Positions 1 to 5,218 of a DNA stretch of 5,218 nt are shown here, piece after piece. The stretch is from Desulfocapsa sp. (GTDB lineage: Bacteria; Desulfobacterota; Desulfobulbia; Desulfobulbales; Desulfocapsaceae), in NCBI GenBank assembly GCA_029942265.1, contig JAOZTO010000209.1:1-5218 (forward strand). Direction: 5' to 3'. Below the pieces are notes generated by a model. It was given only the letters and a program-made list of their open reading frames with translations. It was not told the origin of the DNA and did not search any database. Positions within the stretch are counted from its first letter, which is position 1, and each line of letters opens with the position of its first letter. Position numbers and translations under genes: made by a program.

Positions 1-1343
1 TCCATTACTGCACGCACAGGAGTTGCCACAAGAAAAGGTTCAATTCCCATCTCTATCAATCTGCTGAATGCACCAATGGCATCATTGGTGTGGAGGGTTG
101 AGAGTACAAGGTGACCGGTTAAGGATGACTGTACTGCAATTTCTGCAGTTTCACGATCTCGTATTTCACCTATCATGATAATGTCAGGATCCTGGCGCAG
201 TATAGCTCGAAGTGCATTGGAAAAATCATAGCCTATCTCGCTGTGTACCTGGATTTGCGTTATTCCGGGTATACGATACTCAACGGGATCTTCAACTGTA
301 ATTATTTTCTTCTGATTACCGTCTATGGATTCAAGAATTGAATACAACGTAGTTGATTTACCAGAGCCGGTAGGGCCTGTGACCAACACAATTCCGTGTG
401 GTTCTGTAATAAGTTGTTTAAAATATGAAAGATGGTCTGCTTCAAATCCCAACGACTCAAGATTAAACCCTTTACGTTCTTTCGGTAAAAGACGCATAAC
501 AATTGACTCACCATACACACCCGGCACAGAAGAAACCCGAATATCAACATCTTCACCACTGAGGCGCATGGACAGTCGGCCATCTTGAGGTAGGCGACGC
601 TCGGCAATATCCATTCCCGAAATGAGTTTAATGCGTGACGATGCAGCGGCAAATCGTTCAATTGCCAGGGTAAATCGTGTAAATAAAATTCCATCTATGC
701 GGTAACGTACATCAAAATCGTGTTCCCTCGGCTCTATATGCACGTCTGATGCGTTTTGTTCAAACCCCTGGGAAAGAAAATTGTTTACAAATTCAACGAC
801 GGGTGCTTCTTCGGCCATTGCCTTGAGTCGATTGATATCGTTGCTCATTGATCTTGATTCGCTATCCTGCCTAGAAATCCGCTCCAACAGCTGCTCAAGT
901 TCGTTCCCTTGTATTAGAGCAAATTTGATGTTTTTTTCAATAAATTTGCTGTGTAGTACTTCCTCTACACTATCGCTGACCATTTCTTTTGCGATACACC
1001 AGAGGGTGTCACTATCTTCTGTGTCTTCCCAAGCGTACAATTCCTGATCCAGCCACCATTCGAGGTCAAGTTCAGCCGCTTCTATTAGTGCATGAAATTG
1101 TCCCGGTTCCGCTGGTATATCTGCTAGTTTCCAGGTTGGAAATCCTGTAATTGTAGAGAGACCTGCAAGCATACGTTCTTCTGACACTGCACCTATGCGT
1201 ATCAGTATACTGATAAGATTTCCACCAAGTTGATCCTGAAATGCCAATGCTTTTTCAAGATCAACCTGAGAAATAACCTCAAGACGCAGTAATTCCTGGC
1301 CAAGGTATGATACTGCCGATTCAGATTTGGATTGTTCTGTCAT
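1..1343 (-). CDS. gspE: Type II secretion system ATPase GspE (PilB/GspE superfamily), C-terminus cut off by the window edge
   Basis: A cytoplasmic hexameric ATPase of this family powers pseudopilus assembly in type II secretion, or pilus extension in the PilB branch. The frame is open from the ATG at 1343 to base 1, giving 447 complete codons. Residues 13-71 resemble an MshEN/T2SSE_N domain. Residues 72-190 are a divergent, acidic, Trp-containing linker or N2 region (WW at 96-97). The conserved ASDVHIEP is at 198-205, Walker A GPTGSGKST at 323-331, the Asp box ITVEDPVEY at 348-356, Walker B DPDIIMIGEIRD at 385-396, and the His box HLVLSTLHTND at 411-421 (H411, H418). All catalytic motifs are intact. 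Wording such as RAILRQDPD and SLTGHLVLSTLHTND favours GspE over PilB, but MshE or PilB remains possible. Family members usually run to about 500-580 residues, so roughly the last 100, including any CxxC zinc motif, lie outside. The start is set by the ATGA overlap with the upstream glycosyltransferase and by the MshEN-like domain beginning soon after. Confidence 0.9.
   Translation of the reverse strand, partial: MTEQSKSESAVSYLGQELLRLEVISQVDLEKALAFQDQLGGNLISILIRIGAVSEERMLAGLSTITGFPTWKLADIPAEPGQFHALIEAAELDLEWWLDQELYAWEDTEDSDTLWCIAKEMVSDSVEEVLHSKFIEKNIKFALIQGNELEQLLERISRQDSESRSMSNDINRLKAMAEEAPVVEFVNNFLSQGFEQNASDVHIEPREHDFDVRYRIDGILFTRFTLAIERFAAASSRIKLISGMDIAERRLPQDGRLSMRLSGEDVDIRVSSVPGVYGESIVMRLLPKERKGFNLESLGFEADHLSYFKQLITEPHGIVLVTGPTGSGKSTTLYSILESIDGNQKKIITVEDPVEYRIPGITQIQVHSEIGYDFSNALRAILRQDPDIIMIGEIRDRETAEIAVQSSLTGHLVLSTLHTNDAIGAFSRLIEMGIEPFLVATPVRAVM
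1340..1343 (-). other. ATGA stop/start overlap between the family 2 glycosyltransferase and gspE
   Basis: The glycosyltransferase stop TGA (1342-1340) shares bases with the ATPase start ATG (1343-1341), forming ATGA on the minus strand. The nearest purine-rich element upstream is a GGA about 12 bases before the ATG, too far to be a good Shine-Dalgarno site. The arrangement is typical of translational coupling, in which a ribosome ending the first gene restarts on the second. It implies one mRNA and linked output of the two proteins. Confidence 0.85.
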
Positions 1344-2287
1344 ATAATAATTTTTTCCAGCAATTTTTCCCTTAATTGATCATCGTCAAGAAAGATTTCT
1401 TCAGGGGCAACAACTCCCCTTTGTTTCTGATTGGTGCAATAATAGTATAAAAACCAAAAAACAGACTCATTTTTTTGAAAATTGAATAGTCCCTGCATTT
1501 CACCAGCAAAATCATGTACGCTATCTACTGCGAAATCAGGGAATAATCGTGTCGAAAAACGATCCACATTAGCGGCTATCACCCAGCATATTTCAAACAG
1601 CATCCACTGCCTGTTCTCTTTTATGGTATTTTGTGGATGACTGCGATACTCAAGTAAAGATTGTTCCATATTATAGCATGTAAATGTTTCGCATACACGC
1701 AGAAGGAAATCCCAATCGTGGACAAAACGCAAATTTCTCATACCACCAATGCTTTCATACACTTCTTTTTTAAAGATCATATTGCTTGTGGTTGATACAA
1801 AATTTGTTTGTAAAGCATTGGCAGTGTACTCTCCAAGTCGGCTGGATATGTAATTATCATTATTTGATACAGGCCAAGGCAACATATTCAACCATGCCTT
1901 TTTAATTCCAAGTTCTTTGCCACTTTGATCAATAACAGTGAGCCATGATGAAACAAAATCTACTTGCGGACACTGCTTAAACACTTCAAGAGCAGCATGC
2001 AGCCGGTTGGGGTGGTAGATATCATCTGAATTCAAAATAGTGATATACTCTCCCTTGCAGAGGGAAAGCCCTCTGTTTATTGCATGGTGCGCACCGTGAT
2101 TTGTCTGTGTAACATGGGTAAATCTACTATCTTTAATGGTCTCTAAGTAAGCAACGCTATTATCTAAGGAGCCATCGTCAACTACGATCAACTCAAGTTC
2201 TTCGTGGGTTTGATTTAACACACTGTTTATAGCATCTGGGATATATTCTAGGTGATTATACGATGGGATAACTATTGAAATAAGCAT
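1340..2287 (-). CDS. Family 2 glycosyltransferase (GT-A fold), complete
   Basis: This is probably an inverting enzyme that moves a sugar from a nucleotide-sugar donor onto a growing glycan at the cytoplasmic side of the membrane. Donor and acceptor cannot be read from the sequence. It has 315 residues. The GT2 signature starts at once: SIVIPSYNHLEYI at 4-16, then VVDDGSLDNS at 35-44 (nucleotide-binding Asp), NHGAHHAINRG at 63-73, and NSDD at 86-89 as the DXD-type metal site. GGMRN at 181-185 and HDWD at 190-193 sit where family members carry the acceptor-site and catalytic-base region. Nothing resembles a signal peptide or membrane segment, so it should be cytosolic or peripheral. The last ~100 residues are a less conserved tail. 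The ATG at 2287 is chosen because the first beta strand begins at residue 2-3, leaving no room for a later start. It follows the upstream stop by two bases, and its TGA overlaps the start of the ATPase gene. Family is confident; substrate unknown. Confidence 0.93.
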   Translation of the reverse strand: MLISIVIPSYNHLEYIPDAINSVLNQTHEELELIVVDDGSLDNSVAYLETIKDSRFTHVTQTNHGAHHAINRGLSLCKGEYITILNSDDIYHPNRLHAALEVFKQCPQVDFVSSWLTVIDQSGKELGIKKAWLNMLPWPVSNNDNYISSRLGEYTANALQTNFVSTTSNMIFKKEVYESIGGMRNLRFVHDWDFLLRVCETFTCYNMEQSLLEYRSHPQNTIKENRQWMLFEICWVIAANVDRFSTRLFPDFAVDSVHDFAGEMQGLFNFQKNESVFWFLYYYCTNQKQRGVVAPEEIFLDDDQLREKLLEKIII

Positions 2288-2292
2288 AATTA
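2285..2292 (-). other. Two-base junction between the two glycosyltransferase genes
   Basis: The TAA of the long glycosyltransferase (2292-2290) is followed by two bases and then the ATG of the next gene (2287-2285). The preceding ~20 bases, encoding the C-terminal LPYVH, contain no GGAGG-like element. The second gene is therefore likely translated by re-initiation of the same ribosomes, and no promoter or terminator fits here. Confidence 0.75.
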
Positions 2293-5218
2293 ATGTACGT
2301 ATGGAAGCATTGCTTTAGCAAAAGATGTTGAATATGATCCGGCTGTGAACTCAGGGCTGAATGCATTGGCGATTTTATCAGATTTCTCCTGTAGTTCTTC
2401 CGACATTTTTTGACTTTTATGAGCAAATTCACAAAAGCTTGAATAATACGAATCAATATCTGACAGTTCTTTAAACAGCTGCCCTGCATCCCATTCTTCA
2501 ACGACTTTTCTGATATCCCCTGTATCAGTTGCAAGAACTGGTGTTCCAACTGACAATGCCTCTAACATGGCGATGGGCAAGCCTTCATAGAGTGAGGTGA
2601 AAACGATACCGGCGGAGATTCTATGTAATTCGAAAGTATTTTCCATATATTTAATACGAACAACAATATTTGACAATCCTGCATCGGATATATATTTGCC
2701 GACCTCATCATACAAGGCCCCATCACCTACGATAACAAAGTTATATTTATCACCATGCTCAGCATGTGCTTTTTTAATTACAGCAAGAAGATCAAGTGGG
2801 GCTTTCTGTTCAGACATTCTACCGATAAAAGTGAAGTACGTCTTTTTTCGATCTAAACCAAATTTTATATACAAATCAGATAAGGACTTCTTCAGAGCTT
2901 CACTACGTTTATCCATGGAGATAACTGAATAAATCAAGTCAATACGGGATGTATTGAGTGAGGATTCTCTTTCCATAACAGAGTGAATTTTACTGTTAAT
3001 TGCAATAAATCTGTCAAATAGCATCAGCCCCTTGTTTTTCTTCTTATACAGTGATATCCAACCTGCATCAGTATCATAAGCCTGCTGATCAACAATGGGA
3101 ATGTCACAAAACAACCGTCTTAGAAATAATGTATTCTGCTCCAGCCACGGTGAACCGTTACAGATCCAGACAAGATCAGGATTGTAGATTGTATTCAGCG
3201 CTTCCAGAAAGACACCATAAAACTCGTGTTCTGTTAATTCTGCAAGATCATATACTGCAAGTGAATGTTGTTGAAACTGGTGTTGCAAACTTCCCTGACC
3301 TGCTTGTAACTTTTCGTTGGTAATGACAACAAACTCATACTCGCTAGCAAGAGCCGTCATTATTTCAACGGTATTTCTTTCAACACCTCCTACTGCAAGA
3401 ATAACAGGAAAAACAAAAATAAGTGGTTTTGATTTTCTCTTCTGTTTGATAAGTATATCTTTTTGTATAGAGGGAAAAACAGGAAGAACTGTTTTGGTTC
3501 CTACAGCTATGAACCCATCGTCTGTTTGATAGCATGGATTTTCAAAGCAGCTTTGTATATCCACTATATTTCCACCCGATTCTTCATCGAAACACTGTAG
3601 GCTTTCATCTGAGAGCAGTCTGAGTACTTTTCCATCAAGGAACCTGCCAGAACAGAGACCTGCAACGGATGAGTAACAAGCAAGAAATATCATGTTATTG
3701 GCTATACTGCTGATTGCCATGTGCGGAAGTTCCACAAGAGTAGTGGACACCAATATGCAATCTAGTGTAGTCCCATGCAGGCGAAGAAACAGAAGCACCT
3801 GTCGCAATGCGTTTACATTCAACGCACCGTGTACATCATCGGGAATATAGCAGTAATTAGTACTACACGTTATGGCAACTGCCGTATCTTCACTTTGTAT
3901 TGAATACTCAATATATTCACTTAACGGCTCGTACTTATTTTGCAGGATATTTTGAGATTCCTGATTCAACGTTATAATTGTGAGAATATTTGGAGATTCG
4001 GCATTAAGGCATGATATATTTTCTATTTGTAGGTGTTCTAAAAACCAGGCTGCCTGGTCTGTACCTTGTGATTCATATTGCAATTTCTTTTCTATCTTAC
4101 GCTTAGTATCCTTTGATATTGTGTCACAATGCTTGGCAATCTTTATGATCGATTCCTGGATTTCAGGGCTTTGCAGATATTCACAACGAAAATACATCTC
4201 ACGCAAGTCATTATATGTTTGTACTTTTTTAAGTAAGACCCCATCTTCGTAATAAAATTTAAAAAGATGATAATATACGACAGACAAATTTTCGCACAAC
4301 TCTTTATTTGCCTGGTAAAACAGGCTTTCCTCTGCTATTTGACACAGTTGGGTAAGAGGTTTCAGCAAAGAACTCAGCGCTGTTTGTTTCGGTTGGTTGA
4401 ACTGTAAACTGCAATTTCTGTATTTGTCTACAATTTGTGTGACGGAAGTCATCCAGTCAACATCCGGGTGAATTGATGAAAAGACAACTCCCATTTCACC
4501 TGCGTTTCGCTGCCGCATACAAAAATTTTCAACCCTATGGTACTCATGATAATGATATGCCCGTATTGAAGGGTTGTAAAAAACTTCCATTCCTCTCTTT
4601 GCAAGGCGATGAGCAAGCTCAATATCTTCAAAATTTACTTTATAGAACCGTTCATCAAAAATCACATCTTCTGCCAGCAAAAATTCTCTGTCTAAACTAA
4701 TATTGCTTGTATAAAAATGTCTGCAATCGGTAAAGGCAAACACTTCTAAGTTAGGATAACTAAACTGTTCACAGCCGATATCTGTTATATGTTCCATCAG
4801 GTGGCTCTTGATAATCTTATCGGGCCACACTGTCAAACCAAGGACAGCCTTATTTTTGTCTAATTGTTGCAATTGCTGATAATGCTGATCAATAAAAAGT
4901 GGGTTGGGGTAAATATCATCACCAACGATAATTAATTTTTGACCCTTTGCAACACGAATTGCACTATTTCTGGCACATGAAACACCACCATGTTCATTTT
5001 CTACGACCACTAATGGGAGTTCTTTTTCACCTTTCAAGATATCGACACTATTATCGTCTGAACCGTCATCTGAAAAGATCAACTCGTAACTACATGAAGT
5101 GTTTTTATGTACTTCCCTCCAGCAGTCAAGTAATGACGGAAGAAGTTGAGATCTGTTGTATGTCGGGATAATTACACTTACACAGAGCTGGGTTTGAAAA
5201 TCTTCGCCAGATTCATCT
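2290..5218 (-). CDS. Multidomain glycosyltransferase (GT2 - unassigned region - GT4), N-terminus cut off by the window edge
   Basis: The frame is open from the right edge to the TAA at 2290-2292, with 975 residues visible (numbered from the first whole codon, 5217-5215). Residues 13 to about 285 are a GT-A family 2 domain: VSVIIPTYNRS at 13-23, FSDDGSDDNS at 48-57, GGVSCARNSAI at 77-87, GDD at 99-101 as the DXD-type metal site, FEDIEL at 196-201 as the probable catalytic-base motif, and a His-rich HYHEYH at 222-227. Residues ~286-407 look mostly helical, and ~408-590 look like an alpha/beta domain I do not recognise. A basic KQKRKSK (591-597) leads into a GT-B family 4 domain: GGVER at 610-614, GRMSEQK at 799-805, and the EX7E motif EGLPIAMLE at 878-886. 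Two intact active sites imply two sugar transfers by one chain, probably in cell-surface glycan or glycoprotein synthesis; substrates are unknown. The true start is upstream of base 5218: a TTG at 5082 is internal, because the GT2 motif VSVIIPTYN lies before it in frame. Confidence 0.92.
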   Translation of the reverse strand, partial: DESGEDFQTQLCVSVIIPTYNRSQLLPSLLDCWREVHKNTSCSYELIFSDDGSDDNSVDILKGEKELPLVVVENEHGGVSCARNSAIRVAKGQKLIIVGDDIYPNPLFIDQHYQQLQQLDKNKAVLGLTVWPDKIIKSHLMEHITDIGCEQFSYPNLEVFAFTDCRHFYTSNISLDREFLLAEDVIFDERFYKVNFEDIELAHRLAKRGMEVFYNPSIRAYHYHEYHRVENFCMRQRNAGEMGVVFSSIHPDVDWMTSVTQIVDKYRNCSLQFNQPKQTALSSLLKPLTQLCQIAEESLFYQANKELCENLSVVYYHLFKFYYEDGVLLKKVQTYNDLREMYFRCEYLQSPEIQESIIKIAKHCDTISKDTKRKIEKKLQYESQGTDQAAWFLEHLQIENISCLNAESPNILTIITLNQESQNILQNKYEPLSEYIEYSIQSEDTAVAITCSTNYCYIPDDVHGALNVNALRQVLLFLRLHGTTLDCILVSTTLVELPHMAISSIANNMIFLACYSSVAGLCSGRFLDGKVLRLLSDESLQCFDEESGGNIVDIQSCFENPCYQTDDGFIAVGTKTVLPVFPSIQKDILIKQKRKSKPLIFVFPVILAVGGVERNTVEIMTALASEYEFVVITNEKLQAGQGSLQHQFQQHSLAVYDLAELTEHEFYGVFLEALNTIYNPDLVWICNGSPWLEQNTLFLRRLFCDIPIVDQQAYDTDAGWISLYKKKNKGLMLFDRFIAINSKIHSVMERESSLNTSRIDLIYSVISMDKRSEALKKSLSDLYIKFGLDRKKTYFTFIGRMSEQKAPLDLLAVIKKAHAEHGDKYNFVIVGDGALYDEVGKYISDAGLSNIVVRIKYMENTFELHRISAGIVFTSLYEGLPIAMLEALSVGTPVLATDTGDIRKVVEEWDAGQLFKELSDIDSYYSSFCEFAHKSQKMSEELQEKSDKIANAFSPEFTAGSYSTSFAKAMLPYVH

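Noticed and set aside
323..694. Minus-strand open frame of 123 codons inside the ATPase gene
   Set aside because: It overlaps the ATPase in another frame, where the Walker A, Asp box and ASDVHIEP motifs prove the coding frame. Its translation has no recognisable domain.
930..938. A AAA AAC run in the ATPase gene, a possible slippery heptamer for -1 frameshifting
   Set aside because: The protein continues in frame with family motifs on the far side, and no downstream stem-loop or useful -1 product is evident. It reads as ordinary GAA AAA AAC codons.
1344..1370. Two GGAAAAA copies just before gspE, considered as a ribosome binding site or repeat element
   Set aside because: The nearer GGA is about 12 bases from the ATG, too far for a standard site, and both copies are explained by codons at the end of the glycosyltransferase.
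2256..2549. Minus-strand open frame of 97 codons spanning the junction of the two glycosyltransferase genes
   Set aside because: It lies out of frame inside the GT4 domain and the next gene's start, and its translation resembles no family.
2597..5171. Several plus-strand open frames of 70-111 codons opposite the long glycosyltransferase
   Set aside because: They are antisense shadows. The minus-strand frame carries clear GT2 and GT4 motifs through the region, and the plus-strand products show no domain or ribosome binding site.
1..5218. CRISPR array, tRNA/rRNA, insertion sequence, terminator or promoter
   Set aside because: No spaced direct repeats, cloverleaf, inverted terminal repeats, or stem-loop with a T tract was seen. 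The window is filled by three contiguous coding frames with no intergenic space.

Overview
The whole window is coding, and every gene lies on the minus strand, so transcription runs from base 5218 towards base 1. There are three reading frames packed end to end. The first (2290-5218) is a very long glycosyltransferase polypeptide whose start lies beyond the right edge. The second (1340-2287) is a complete 315-residue family 2 glycosyltransferase. The third (1-1343) is a secretion ATPase of the GspE/PilB superfamily, best matched to type II secretion GspE, whose C-terminus lies beyond the left edge. No stretch of 300 bases lacks a gene. I see no RNA gene, mobile element, CRISPR array, terminator or promoter.

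The gene junctions are extremely tight. Two bases separate the first two genes, and the second and third share an ATGA stop/start overlap. Neither internal start has a recognisable Shine-Dalgarno sequence, so the three frames look like one translationally coupled operon whose promoter is upstream of this window.

A GspE-type ATPase implies a bacterium with a type II secretion system or related type IV pilus, most likely a Gram-negative. A few lines counted by eye give about 40% G+C. The sequence does not let me name a genus.

The two upstream genes should build a glycan. The long protein carries a GT-A family 2 domain at its N-terminal side, a GT-B family 4 domain at its C-terminal end, and about 300 residues between them that I cannot assign. 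The second protein is a single-domain family 2 enzyme. Together they could add several sugars to one acceptor, such as a surface polysaccharide or a glycoprotein. Coupling of gspE to the last of them suggests, as inference only, that the glycan genes and the secretion or pilus machinery are co-expressed. No clearly new system is proven here. The best leads are the unassigned central region of the fusion, the glycosyltransferase-gspE coupling, and a divergent MshEN-like N-terminus on the ATPase.
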